From NCBI GenBank assembly GCA_964570205.1, contig CAZMXI010000002.1, positions 1 through 64,000 of the forward strand: DNA of 64,000 bases, written 5' to 3'. The notes below the pieces were generated by a model. It saw only the letters and a list, made by a program, of their open reading frames with translations. It searched no databases and was not told where the DNA came from. This DNA comes from CAZMXI01 sp964570205 (lineage in GTDB: Bacteria > Planctomycetota > Phycisphaerae > Tepidisphaerales > Tepidisphaeraceae). The position numbers and the translations under genes are program-made. This document shows, one piece after another, positions 53,441 to 63,646 of this stretch (within the stretch, counting starts at the first letter, position 1; the number at the start of each line of letters is the position of its first letter).

Positions 53441-55797
53441 GGCAGGTCCACAACCCTGGTCAGGAAGAACCTGCGGGCGTCGGGAGGAAGGTCCGGGCGT
53501 GCAAGCGCCTGCCGATACAATGCGACCGCCTTGGCGAACTCGCCGGATTCCTCGTGGATGCTGCCAAGGAACTGATAGGCATCCAGGTGATCCGGGTGCC
53601 TGGCCAACAGGTTGCGCAGGGTGTCAATTGCTTCGGGCGTTCTGGCCGCCCGGCGCAGGAATAGCGCCAGAGTATATGCATATTGGGGATTCCTGGGCTG
53701 GGCCCTGGCGGCGGCGCGGGCGTGGCCGATGGCCTCGTCGAGTCGGTTGTTTGAGACGATCAGGGCGAGATTGTAGGCGGCCGGGGCGAGGTTCGGATCG
53801 GAGTGAAGGGCTTTGCGAAGGAGTCGCTCTGCCGCGGGGACATCGCCCTTCTCGGCCTTGAGCAGGCCGAGGTTGAAGTTGGCCGGGGCGCTGGCTGGAT
53901 CGAGTCCAAGCGCTTTCTGGAGGGCCTGCTCGGCAAGGTCCAGCTTGCCCAGTCGCGCGTAAATGGGCGCAACGTTGACCAGAGGCGGGACCACATCGGG
54001 GCGCAGCGTGGCGCTGAGTCGGAAGCACTCGACGGCGGTTTGGAACTGGCCGCGGTCGGCATGGAGATTGCCCAGGTTGTACTGCGAGGCCCAATCGTCA
54101 GGCCTCGCCTTGAGTGATGCCTCCAGTTCGGCGACGGCCGCCGCGAGCCGTTGCCGGCCCTGTTTGTCCAGTGAGTCTTGGGGATGACCGGCCAGTACAC
54201 CGGCAGCGCGGATGCGAACCAGCCGATACTCGTCCTTGGTTGCCGCCACCAGGGCAGCGGTGGCTTGCTCAGAAACGTTGCCGGTCAGGGCGCTGGCCGC
54301 GGCTGAGCGGACCAACGGAGAGGGATCCGTGATGGCGGCGAGCACCGCTGGCCACTTGCGGTCGTCGTTGCACGAGACGAGGAGGCGGATCAAGCCAGCG
54401 GCCAGCATCTCGTCGCGGTTCTTCTCGGTGATGCAGGCGAGCATTTCGGGCAAGCGGTTCCAATCACCGCGACGGGCCGCGGCCAGCAGTCCGGCGCGGT
54501 GCAGGACGGGCGCTTGGTAGTCCTTCGCGTGCCAGGTGCGGACAAGCTGGTCGGCCCAGGCGGCATCCTGGTCGGTGTGGCACAAATTGCAGGCATTGGG
54601 GGACTTATGGGCAATGGTTGTGGCCGGTGTGGGCGGGCGCATGGAATGGTCGCTTCGGCGCATGCGGGCGAACTCGGTCATCGGCATGTGGCAGGCGACG
54701 CAGCGGTTGCCTGTGCTGTCGGGCTTGTGGCGGGTATGTGCGGGGGCGTTGTTGACGCGATCCTCGTGGCAGGGCAGGCAAGCATAGTTGGCCTTTTCGG
54801 GAGCGGCGAAGCGGTATCGGCCGCTGGAGGTGTGGCACTGCACGCAGTGGAGCTGCCCGGAGTTGGCGCATGGGCTCATTCGCCACGTTGTGTACGTGTA
54901 GTTCTCACCGAGATCTCGGCCATCGGGATAAGAATCGGGGTTCTCCAGCGCCACCAGATCGAAATGGTCAAAGAAGCGACTTCCGGGAGGATAGGCGATG
55001 GTGATGATCGACGCCTTGGCATGGCAGCTTGAGCAGGAGTCGTTGTGTTGTTCAGCGGTAAAGGCGCTGGTGCTGATGAGGTTCAGGTTCTCCGGCTTTT
55101 GGCCAGGCGCAAGTTGTTTCATGGCTTCGACATGCGCGCCGCTCGGACCGTGACATGTCTCGCAGTTGATACCGGCCTCGGCCCAGATAGTGCGATAGGT
55201 GTCGGTGACAGGGTCGTAATTGGTGGCAAGCTGGCTGACGTGGCACGCATGACAAGAGGTGTTGAACGTGTAGAGAGGGTCGCGCCAGTGGACGGGCCGG
55301 TCGGTGGTGCCCTGAAAATGGCGCATGGCGCTGGCGGCGGTGTCAAACCACTCCTTTCGCCGCAGATCGTAGGCGATAGGCAGGACCTGGAGGCGACCCC
55401 GGTCCAGCGGTGTGAGCAGGTAATAGACGTTCTTGCCGCCCAAGACGTGGGCGATGGGGTAGCGGGCGGTGGTGTCGCCATTTCGTTCGATGACATTGCC
55501 CGAGTCGTAGATGTAAGAGAACTGCTCTGTGATCACCGGAGTTGGGGTAGTTGTGAACTCTTTTTCCCCAAGCTCTTGCGTGAATGGCTGCATGGCCAGG
55601 CCGTGATGGCTGGTGGACCAGAGCTCATGGAAGTTCGGATGGCATTCTCGGCAGGACTGGGAACCGGCCAGGGGAACGTAAGCGGGCGCAGCGGACCGCG
55701 GCGAGGCAGGACGACGGGGGGATGCGAGCCATATGGCTGCGGCCACGACAGGCAGCATGGAGAGGATCAACCAGAAGAGCCGACGACGATCACGCAT
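53431..55797 (-). CDS. Octaheme c-type cytochrome fused to HEAT and TPR repeats
   Basis: A protein of about 788 aa. The N-terminal membrane anchor or signal (about residues 7-30) is followed by a cytochrome c554-like region with eight CxxCH motifs: CRECH, CHACH, CETCH, CSSCH, CVQCH, CLPCH, CVACH and CNLCH. Then comes a short HEAT-like stretch (about 430-530) and a run of TPR repeats (about 545-780, for example WASQYNLGNLHADRGQFQTAVECFR). It would sit in the periplasm or on the membrane. Multiheme-TPR fusions are common in Planctomycetes and their role is unknown. The ATG at 55797 is preferred because AGGA lies 8 nt upstream; an ATG three codons earlier (55806) is also possible. Confidence 0.85.
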   Translation of the reverse strand: MRDRRRLFWLILSMLPVVAAAIWLASPRRPASPRSAAPAYVPLAGSQSCRECHPNFHELWSTSHHGLAMQPFTQELGEKEFTTTPTPVITEQFSYIYDSGNVIERNGDTTARYPIAHVLGGKNVYYLLTPLDRGRLQVLPIAYDLRRKEWFDTAASAMRHFQGTTDRPVHWRDPLYTFNTSCHACHVSQLATNYDPVTDTYRTIWAEAGINCETCHGPSGAHVEAMKQLAPGQKPENLNLISTSAFTAEQHNDSCSSCHAKASIITIAYPPGSRFFDHFDLVALENPDSYPDGRDLGENYTYTTWRMSPCANSGQLHCVQCHTSSGRYRFAAPEKANYACLPCHEDRVNNAPAHTRHKPDSTGNRCVACHMPMTEFARMRRSDHSMRPPTPATTIAHKSPNACNLCHTDQDAAWADQLVRTWHAKDYQAPVLHRAGLLAAARRGDWNRLPEMLACITEKNRDEMLAAGLIRLLVSCNDDRKWPAVLAAITDPSPLVRSAAASALTGNVSEQATAALVAATKDEYRLVRIRAAGVLAGHPQDSLDKQGRQRLAAAVAELEASLKARPDDWASQYNLGNLHADRGQFQTAVECFRLSATLRPDVVPPLVNVAPIYARLGKLDLAEQALQKALGLDPASAPANFNLGLLKAEKGDVPAAERLLRKALHSDPNLAPAAYNLALIVSNNRLDEAIGHARAAARAQPRNPQYAYTLALFLRRAARTPEAIDTLRNLLARHPDHLDAYQFLGSIHEESGEFAKAVALYRQALARPDLPPDARRFFLTRVVDLPQN

Positions 55798-55834
55798 CGA
55801 ATTCATCCTACTTTGGAATCAATGGCGGGCAAGG

Positions 55835-57358
55835 CTATCGAGGCGATGAATCGGGACTCCGCGCGTAAAGCCGGGTAAGGTCGGCCAACTGGTCCTGATG
55901 TCGGGCGGTGAGCATTCCGTCAGTCAAACGCCAGGTCCAATTGCCTCTCTTCGTGCCCGGGGTATTCATGCGAGCCAGGGCGGGGAGGCGCAGGATGTCC
56001 TGGAGGGGGGCGATGGCGCACGCAGCCACGCTGGACCAGGCCATGCGGATCAGCGACCAGGCCGGATCTCGACTGACCTCCGTCAGATACCGATGCAGGC
56101 GTTTTCGATCCTGAGGAGGAAGAGCCTTGTACCAGCCCAGGGTGGTGTCATTGTCATGAGTGCCGGTGTAAACGACAGTGTTGCGAGTGTGGTTGTGGGG
56201 CAGGTTGGGGTCATCCGGCTCGCCGCCGAAAGCGAATTGCAGCACACGCATGCCCGGGAGGCCGAACTGCTCACGAAGGGTATGAACCTGGGGCGTAATG
56301 ACGCCCAGGTCTTCAGCGATGAGCGGCAGGCGGCCAAGTGTGTTACGGACAACCTGGAAAAGCGCTGCGCCGGGGGCCTGAATCCATTTGCCTTTGCGGG
56401 CGTCGGGGGCGCTGGCGGGGATGTGCCAGCAAGCCTCGAAGCCGCGGAAGTGATCGATGCGAGCGACATCCACCTGCTCGAGGGTGGCGCGGATGCGGGC
56501 TATCCACCAGGCGAAGTGCTGCTTCCGGTGGGCGGGCCAGGCGTAGAGCGGATTGCCCCAGCGCTGGCCGGTCCTGGAGAAGTAATCAGGCGGCACGCCG
56601 GCGACGAATTTCGGTCGGCGGTCGCGGTCCAGCAGGAAGAGGTGAGGATTGGCCCAGACGTCGGCCGAGTCGGTTGCTACGAAGATGGGAATGTCGCCGA
56701 TGATTCTCACCCGGCGCGCCCGCGCATGACGGCGGAGGGCGTTGAGCTGGCGGAAGAAGAGAAACTGGATGAACTGTTGGCGGGCGACTGGCTCAGCGAG
56801 GCTCTCGCCGGCCTGCCCTAGAGCAGTGGGTCTGCGAAACGCGAGTTCGCGAGGCCAATGGAGCCAGGACACGTTGCGGTGGGCTTCACGCAGAGAAAGA
56901 TACAGGGCGAAATCGGCAAGCCAGCCGGACTGCGCATCTTTGAACCTCGCGAAAGGGATTCTGAGTTTCGAGGCGGCGCCGGAGACGAAACGAGTCCATG
57001 CCTGGTCGAGCATGTTCCTCTTGTGGCGCGCCGCGGCGGTGCAATTCACCATGCCCGGGGGCAGGCGAAAGCGGGAGAGGTCGCGTTGGCGAAGCAAACC
57101 ATCCTGGACAAGCAATTCGGGACTGATCAGAAGCGGATTGCCGGCGAATGCCGAGAAGCACCGGTAGGGACAGCCGGCAACGTCGGGTGGGCTGAGAGGC
57201 AGAATCTGCCACCAGGTCTGGCCGGCGCCGGCGAGCCAATCCACCCATGCGTAGGCGGCGGGGCCAAGGTCACCAATGCCAAAGTGACCCGGGAGGCTCG
57301 TGATGTGGAGGAGAACGCCCGACGAGCGATGCGAAAATGGCGTTGTGGTTCGCTGCAT
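55835..57358 (-). CDS. malQ: 4-alpha-glucanotransferase (amylomaltase)
   Basis: A GH77 enzyme that transfers alpha-1,4-glucan segments, used in maltodextrin and glycogen turnover. The 507-aa product starts with SSGVLLHITSLPGHFGIGDLG and has the family signatures WWQILPLSP, CPYRCFSAFAGNP, ARIDHFRGFEACW (nucleophile Asp), PLIAEDLGVITP (acid/base Glu) and YTGTHDNDTTLGW (third Asp). The length matches the family. The ATG at 57358 fits the conserved N-terminus; an upstream start would add 12 residues. It is divergent from glgX with 114 bp between the starts, consistent with shared glucan metabolism. Confidence 0.93.
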   Translation of the reverse strand: MQRTTTPFSHRSSGVLLHITSLPGHFGIGDLGPAAYAWVDWLAGAGQTWWQILPLSPPDVAGCPYRCFSAFAGNPLLISPELLVQDGLLRQRDLSRFRLPPGMVNCTAAARHKRNMLDQAWTRFVSGAASKLRIPFARFKDAQSGWLADFALYLSLREAHRNVSWLHWPRELAFRRPTALGQAGESLAEPVARQQFIQFLFFRQLNALRRHARARRVRIIGDIPIFVATDSADVWANPHLFLLDRDRRPKFVAGVPPDYFSRTGQRWGNPLYAWPAHRKQHFAWWIARIRATLEQVDVARIDHFRGFEACWHIPASAPDARKGKWIQAPGAALFQVVRNTLGRLPLIAEDLGVITPQVHTLREQFGLPGMRVLQFAFGGEPDDPNLPHNHTRNTVVYTGTHDNDTTLGWYKALPPQDRKRLHRYLTEVSRDPAWSLIRMAWSSVAACAIAPLQDILRLPALARMNTPGTKRGNWTWRLTDGMLTARHQDQLADLTRLYARSPDSSPR

Positions 57359-57472
57359 GATTCGGGTATGACTAAAGAGGGCTCGAAACGGCATCTACGG
57401 ATTCTGCCGTCCATGCGTTGTATGAATAAGCGGGGGCTGACACAAGGCCGGTTCGGCCGGCGGGAGGAAGCG

Positions 57473-59745
57473 GTGACCATCGAAACGACGCAGGCGGCCG
57501 GGGTGGTCNNNNNNNNNNGGCGGGGACGCCTCTGCGTGTGTGGCCCGGACGGCCGTATCCGCTGGGGGCAACCTGGGATGGGGCCGGTGTGAATTTCGCG
57601 ATTTTTTCCGAACACGCCACGCAGGCGGACCTGTGCCTGTTTGATTCGGCGGAAGCGACATCGCCATCGCATTGCATTGCATTGCCAGAGCAGACGGACA
57701 TGGTCTGGCACGGGTACTTTCCGGATTTGGAGCCCGGGCAATTGTACGGATTCCGTGTACACGGGCCTTATGAACCGGCGAAGGGGCACCGGTTCAACTC
57801 CAACAAGATCATCTTGGACCCTTATGCCAAGGCGGTTGGGCGGGAGGCGAAGTGGGATGACGCCCTCTTCGGGTACGAGATCGGCAAGGGCGATCTATCA
57901 CTTGATCATCGCGACAGCGCTGCGTTGTGTCCGCTGGGCGCGGTCATTGACACGGCATTCACGTGGGGGGATGACCGCCCTCCGCGAACGCCGTGGCACA
58001 AGACCCTGATCTACGAAGCGCACGTCAAGGGGCTGACCATGCGACACCCGGCCATTGCGGAGGATAAGCGCGGGACGTACGCGGGCCTGGCTGCGGAGCC
58101 GATCATCGAGCATTTGCAGGAGCTTGGCGTGACGGCGGTGGAACTGCTTCCGGTTCATTGCCACCTGGATGATCGACACCTTGTGGAGAAGGGGCTGACG
58201 AACTACTGGGGCTACAACACGTTGAGCTACTTCGCGCCGCACCTGGAATATGCATCACGGCGGTTGCCGCAGCAGAGCGTGCATGAGTTCAAGATGATGG
58301 TTCGGGCGTTGCACGCGGCCGGGATCGAGGTGATCCTGGATGTGGTCTATAACCACACATGCGAAGGCAACGAGATGGGACCGACGCTGTCGTGGCGCGG
58401 GATTGACAATGCCAGCTACTACCGACTGGCCGAGGACAAGCGTTACTATATGGATTTCACGGGCTGCGGGAACACCTTCAATATGGCGCATCCTCGTGTG
58501 CTGCAACTCGTGATGGACAGCCTGCGGTACTGGGTGACGCAGATGCACGTGGACGGGTTCCGGTTCGACCTGGCCAGCACGTTAGCGAGGGAGTTGTTCG
58601 ACGTGGACAGGCTGGGGGCGTTTTTCGACATCATTCATCAGGATCCGATCGTATCGCAGGTGAAGCTGATTGCCGAGCCGTGGGACCTCGGGCCGGGCGG
58701 TTACCAGGTGGGCAACTTTCCGGTGCTCTGGACGGAATGGAACGGCAAGTATCGCGACACGGTGCGGCGGTTCTGGAAGGGCGAAGGGGGGCAGGCGTCG
58801 GAATTGGCGCAGCGCCTCAGCGGCAGCAGCGACCTGTACGCCAAGACGGGGCGCAAGCCGTACGCGAGCATCAATTTCATCACGTGCCACGATGGTTTCA
58901 GCATGCAGGACCTGGTCAGCTTTGACCGCAAGCACAACGAAGCCAACCTTGAAGACAACCGCGATGGGGCCGACCATAACGACAGTTGGAATTGCGGGGC
59001 TGAAGGCCCGACGAGCGACCCGGACATCCTGTCGCTGCGCGAGCGGCAGAAACGCAACCTGATCGCGACGCTGATGTTCTCGCAGGGTGTGCCGATGCTG
59101 TTCGGCGGCGACGAACTGAGCCAGACCAAACAGGGAAACAACAACACCTATTGCCAGGACAACGAGTTGACATGGCTGAACTGGGAACTGGATGAGCCCG
59201 GACGACAGTTTCTGGAGTTTGTGAGAACGTGCGCGAGAACGTGGCGAGAGCATCCGGTGCTGCAACGGCGCAAGTTCTTCCTGGAGCGAGCGATTCGCGG
59301 ATCGGCCATCAAGGACATCTCCTGGTTCGAGCCGTCAGGAAAGGAGATGCGCGACAAAGCGTGGAAGGAGCCCTTTGTCAAGGCCATGGGCGTGCGACTC
59401 GCCGGCGACATGATTCGCGAGGTGGATGAGCGGGGCGAGCCCATCGTCGGAGACACGTTGCTGTTGCTGCTCAATGCCCACTGGGAGGAAATGGCCTTCA
59501 CGTTGCCCAAAACGAAAGCCGGGCAGAACTGGGTTACGCTTGTGGACACCCGAGATGGCACAACGGAGCCGCGCACGTACTCCGGCGGCGATTCGTACGC
59601 GCTTTTCGGCCGATCGCTGGTCCTGCTGCGGGCCGCGAGCGGCACCGATGTCGGCCCGCCGGCATCGGCCGGACAGGTGGATGTGCTGCGAAAGCAGGCG
59701 AGGCGATCGAGGAGCCAAATGGGCATGGAACCGCCGTTGACGTGA
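57473..59745 (+). CDS. glgX: Glycogen debranching enzyme GlgX, split by an assembly gap
   Basis: A GH13 isoamylase-type enzyme cleaving alpha-1,6 branches. The start is a GTG at 57473 with GGAGG 5 nt upstream, encoding MTIETTQAAGVV. The N-run at 57509-57518 then breaks the frame, and the protein resumes as AGTPLRVWPGRPYPLGATWDG, the standard GlgX N-terminus. GH13 motifs: DVVYNHT, DGFRFDLAS (nucleophile Asp), AEPWDLG (acid/base Glu) and FITCHDG. A C-terminal beta domain follows. Total about 757 aa, usual for the family. The stop overlaps the treZ start as GTGA. Confidence 0.9.
57509..57518. other. Assembly gap (10 N) inside glgX
   Basis: Ten Ns of probably arbitrary length after the twelfth codon of glgX. 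The frame changes by one across it. Both flanks are G-rich, like those at the other gap. Confidence 0.9.
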
Positions 59746-61775
59746 CCGTGCCGTCTGAGCAGGATGCCAACGGGAACGTGTCGAAGCCGGATTCCGCCGT
59801 GAGGTCTTCGATGGGAATACACAATGCTCGCCATCGGCGGCTGCCGATCGGCGCGGAACTCCTGATGGAGGGCGGGGTGCATTTTCGAGTGTGGGCGCCG
59901 CGTCGCCAGCGCGTGCAAGCGGTGATTGAGGGTGAAGGCGACCTGGATCTGCACGGCGAGGGCAACGGGTACTTCTCGGGACTGCTGCCGCATGGGCGGG
60001 CGGGTCTTCTGTACCGCTACCGGCTGGATGGGGAACGTCCCTTGCACCCCGACCCGGCGTCGCGATTTCAGCCGGAGGGGCCGCACGGGCCATCCCGCGT
60101 CGTCGATCCCGGATCGTTCATCTGGTCGGACGGGGCGTGGCGAGGCGTGACGCCTGAGAACCAGGTGCTGTACGAGATGCACGTCGGCACGTTCACTCCG
60201 GAGGGGACGTGGGAAGCGGCGATGCGCGAGCTGCCGGAGCTGAAGGCGCTGGGGATCACCTGCGTTGAAGTGATGCCCGTGGCCGATTTTCCCGGGCGGT
60301 TCGGCTGGGGATATGACGGCGTGAACCTGTTTGCGCCGACCAGGTTGTACGGCGGGCCAGACGAGATGCGCAAATTCGTCAACCTGGCGCATGAAATGGG
60401 CATGGGCGTCATTCTCGATGTGGTCTACAACCATCTGGGGCCGGACGGCAACTGCCTGGCGGCCTTCAGCGACACGTACTTCAGCCCCACGCATCGGACC
60501 GATTGGGGCGATGCCATGAACTTCGGCGGAGCGGGCAGCGCAGGCGTGCGCGAGTTCTATCTGTCCAACGCCAGGCATTGGATCGAGGAGTACCACCTGG
60601 ATGGGTTCCGGTTTGATGCGACGCAGGCGATCGTTGATGGATCACCCCAGCATATTCTCGCGGAAGTCGCCGAGGTTGCTCGGCGCAGCGGCGGTGGACG
60701 GCGCATCTACCTCGTCAACGAAAACGGGCCGCAGGATACGCGGCTGGTTCGGCCGGTCGAGCAGGGCGGATACGGCATGGATGCGCTATGGAACGACGAC
60801 TTCCACCATAGCGCTGTGGTGGCGATCACCGGCCGCAACGAGGGCTATTACGTGGACTACCTCGGCACGCCGCAGGAACTGCTGTCGGCCGCCAAGTGGG
60901 GGTATCTGTTTCAGGGCCAGCGATCCCGGGGGCAGCGGAGCCGGCGCGGAACACCCTCGCTCGATCTGCCGCCGACGGCGTTCGTGCATTTCATCGAAAA
61001 TCACGACCAGGTAGCGAACAGCGCGCGCGGACTGCGGATTCACCAGATCGCCAGCCCCGGCGAGCACAGGGCAATGACGGCGCTGCTCCTGCTGATGCCG
61101 CAGACGCCCATGCTCTTTCAAGGGCAGGAGTATGGGGCATCCGCTCCATTCCTGTTCTTCGCGGACCACAATTCAAAGTTGGGCGGGCTTGTCCGCCAGG
61201 GACGGGCCCGGGAAATCGCGCAGTTTCCCAGTGCCGGCACGCCGGCCGTTCAGGCGGGCCTGGATGATCCCACCGCCGAGGAGACATTTTTGCGCTGCAA
61301 GCTCGACCGGTCGGAGCGCGCCGGGCCGCCTCACGCATGCATCTACCAGATGCACAAGGATTTGCTGCAGTTGCGACGGGATGAGGCGGTGTTCCGGCGT
61401 GTGCAGAGACGAGGCGACGTCGACGGCGCGGTCCTGGGGCCCGAGGCATTCGTGCTGCGGTTCTTCGGTCAGGACGGCGACGATCGCCTCCTGGCGGTCA
61501 ACTTCGGCCGCGACCTGTCGCTGGATCCGGTACCGGAGCCGTTGTTGGCACCGCCATCGCCGGAGCAGCGATGGAGCATTCTATGGAGCAGCGAGGACCC
61601 CCGGTATGGCGGGGCGGGGACAGCCCCCCCGGATACGGAGGTGGAGGGCTGGTGGATTCAGGGCCGCTGCGCGGTGGTTCTGCGGCCGGTGCCTGCCGAA
61701 GAAGGCAGTGTGCACACGCGCATCGTCGCGGCGGGTTCCACGCAGGATGCCAAGTGCACGCGGCAAGACCGGTGA
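59742..61775 (+). CDS. treZ: Malto-oligosyltrehalose trehalohydrolase
   Basis: A GH13 enzyme that releases trehalose from maltooligosyltrehalose made by TreY. The 677-aa product has an N-terminal CBM48-like domain (about residues 35-125) with GGVHFRVWAPRRQRV, then the catalytic barrel: YEMHVGTFTPEGTW, DVVYNHLG, DGFRFDATQAI (nucleophile Asp), the IYLVNENGPQD acid/base Glu, and FIENHDQVAN. GTG start overlapping the glgX stop. TreZ is about 600 aa in most bacteria; the extra length is a 28-residue N-terminal and a longer C-terminal tail. treY is not in the window. Confidence 0.9.
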   Translation: MTVPSEQDANGNVSKPDSAVRSSMGIHNARHRRLPIGAELLMEGGVHFRVWAPRRQRVQAVIEGEGDLDLHGEGNGYFSGLLPHGRAGLLYRYRLDGERPLHPDPASRFQPEGPHGPSRVVDPGSFIWSDGAWRGVTPENQVLYEMHVGTFTPEGTWEAAMRELPELKALGITCVEVMPVADFPGRFGWGYDGVNLFAPTRLYGGPDEMRKFVNLAHEMGMGVILDVVYNHLGPDGNCLAAFSDTYFSPTHRTDWGDAMNFGGAGSAGVREFYLSNARHWIEEYHLDGFRFDATQAIVDGSPQHILAEVAEVARRSGGGRRIYLVNENGPQDTRLVRPVEQGGYGMDALWNDDFHHSAVVAITGRNEGYYVDYLGTPQELLSAAKWGYLFQGQRSRGQRSRRGTPSLDLPPTAFVHFIENHDQVANSARGLRIHQIASPGEHRAMTALLLLMPQTPMLFQGQEYGASAPFLFFADHNSKLGGLVRQGRAREIAQFPSAGTPAVQAGLDDPTAEETFLRCKLDRSERAGPPHACIYQMHKDLLQLRRDEAVFRRVQRRGDVDGAVLGPEAFVLRFFGQDGDDRLLAVNFGRDLSLDPVPEPLLAPPSPEQRWSILWSSEDPRYGGAGTAPPDTEVEGWWIQGRCAVVLRPVPAEEGSVHTRIVAAGSTQDAKCTRQDR

Positions 61776-61903
61776 TCGTGATGGACGCCATGACCGACGA
61801 CCTGCTGCACAAGGCATTGCTGCATTCGCCGGTGACCGTCCTCATGGCCGAGCCATAAAGCTGCCGGGTATCGCTTCGACAGGTCGGCAGGTACCATGTC
61901 CAC

Positions 61904-63469
61904 ATGTTCCGAGTCGCCACTCAAGCGATGGTCATCTGTTGTGCTCTGGCGGTTGCGGGGGCCGCTGAACCGCAGGCCGTTCTGCCACGCGGGCACGCCT
62001 TCTATCGAGTCGATTTCGAAAAGGCGGCAACGCCGGACGGGAATTGGGGCGAGGGCAAGATCATCGACGGCGCGATGTGCTTCAGCCGCGCTGAGACGGG
62101 CGTCGGGTCGTCCGTTTCGTCCGTGTCGCTGCCCGTGGAGCAGATGCGAGGCTACACCGTCTATTGCCGGGCGCGAATCAGGGCCCAGAATATCAGCCGC
62201 AAGCCGCAGCCGTGGAATGGGGTCAAGTTCATGCTGGCGATTGACGGCCCGGCCGGCAGGACCTGGCCTGCCTCGAACCTCGCCGACGGCAGTTTCGACT
62301 GGCAGGATGCCTTGTTCAGCGCACGCATCCCGGCCGACGCGACGTCGGTGCGCCTTGTTGTCGGGCTGGAGCAGGTTTCGGGGCGGGCGTGGTTCGACGA
62401 CATTCGAATCACCGTGGGCAAGGCGCCCGCGTCCGCGAGGATCGTCCAGGTCAGGCCGGGACCCATGTACAAGGGGCACGATCTGCCGCGACTTCGCGGC
62501 GTCATGATTGCCACGACTATCGATGAACAGGGGCTGCGGGTGCTTGGTGAACAGTGGAACGCGAACCTCATCCGCTGGCAGCTTATTCGATCCGTTCCGC
62601 CGGGGCGAAAGACGCCGCTTGCGGAATACGACACATGGCTGGAGGGGGAACTGAAGAAGCTGGATGCGGCCATCCCTTTGTGCCGCAGCTTCGGGTTGAA
62701 GATCGCACTCGACCTGCACTCGCCGCCGGGCGGAAAGCGGACGATCAGCGGGTATATCGGTTCGGACGATGCGCTGTTCACCGACCGGCTGGCGCAGGCG
62801 AAGTTCGTCGGCGTGTGGGAACACATGGCGCGGCGGTACAAGAACAACGATGTGATCTGGGGATTCGACCTGGCGAATGAGCCGGTCGAGGGGGTCGTGG
62901 CGGATGACTGCGATGACTGGCATGCCCTGGCGACGCGAGCCGCGAGGGCGGTGCATGCCATCGATCCCGATCGCACGATCATCATCGAGCCGGCCGATTG
63001 GGGTTCGCCCGATGGTCTGGTGGATTTCCATCCGATCGACGAACCGAATGTGGTCTACAGCGTGCACATGTACGTGCCACACGAATTCACGCACCAGTCA
63101 GTTCATGGCGGGGCCGCTGACGTCAGATACCCTGGCGTGATCGGCGGCCGGCAATGGGACAAGGCCCAACTCGAGTCGGCGCTTAGTCCGGTGGTCGAAT
63201 TCCAGAAGAAGTACAACGTGCACATCTATATCGGCGAATTCAGCGCAATCCGATGGGCGCCGGACAACAGCGCCCATCGGTATCTCAAGGATGTGATTGA
63301 CATCTTTGAAGGGCATGGCTGGGACTGGAGCTATCACGCCTTCCGCGAGTGGCAGGGGTGGAGCGTGGAGCATGGCGAAGAACGTGTCAACACTCATCCT
63401 GCCACCCGGCCCACCGACCGCCAACGGCTCCTGACTCAATGGTTTGCGAAGAACCAGAAGTCCCGTTAG
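61904..63469 (+). CDS. Secreted glycoside hydrolase, GH5-like cellulase fold
   Basis: A 521-aa protein with a signal peptide (about residues 1-20, AVAGA). An N-terminal beta-sandwich of carbohydrate-binding type spans about 25-185. A TIM-barrel catalytic domain follows, with DLHSPPGGKR, DVIWGFDLANEPVEG (acid/base Glu326), VVYSVHMYVP and HIYIGEFSAIRW (nucleophile Glu445). The spacing of the two Glu residues fits clan GH-A, family 5. Substrate undetermined (cellulose, mannan or similar). TACCAT 6 nt before the ATG may be another leaderless -10 but has no clear -35. Confidence 0.85.
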   Translation: MFRVATQAMVICCALAVAGAAEPQAVLPRGHAFYRVDFEKAATPDGNWGEGKIIDGAMCFSRAETGVGSSVSSVSLPVEQMRGYTVYCRARIRAQNISRKPQPWNGVKFMLAIDGPAGRTWPASNLADGSFDWQDALFSARIPADATSVRLVVGLEQVSGRAWFDDIRITVGKAPASARIVQVRPGPMYKGHDLPRLRGVMIATTIDEQGLRVLGEQWNANLIRWQLIRSVPPGRKTPLAEYDTWLEGELKKLDAAIPLCRSFGLKIALDLHSPPGGKRTISGYIGSDDALFTDRLAQAKFVGVWEHMARRYKNNDVIWGFDLANEPVEGVVADDCDDWHALATRAARAVHAIDPDRTIIIEPADWGSPDGLVDFHPIDEPNVVYSVHMYVPHEFTHQSVHGGAADVRYPGVIGGRQWDKAQLESALSPVVEFQKKYNVHIYIGEFSAIRWAPDNSAHRYLKDVIDIFEGHGWDWSYHAFREWQGWSVEHGEERVNTHPATRPTDRQRLLTQWFAKNQKSR

Positions 63470-63471
63470 GG

Positions 63472-63488
63472 CAGGCGCCACCTCCGGT
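63472..63488. repeat. Short dispersed intergenic repeat, copy B
   Basis: Matches copy A (27808-27824) at 16 of 17 positions and starts 3 bp after the GH5 stop. On the minus strand the frame through it ends NRRWRLP-stop, comparable to RRWRLARHE-stop in copy A. The rest of the 63470-63646 gap shows nothing else. Confidence 0.3.
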
Positions 63489-63646
63489 TTGCAGGCCCTG
63501 AGCCATTCCAGGGGCTCCCTGTGCGTCGGACCCTGTTCCGTGACGCAGGATGCCCCCAGCTAACGAATCACCATGGTGCTCCACAATCCGACCGCCTTTG
63601 CCGTATGGGATAGCTGAGCGGAGGGAACATCGAGACGTCTGGCGGA

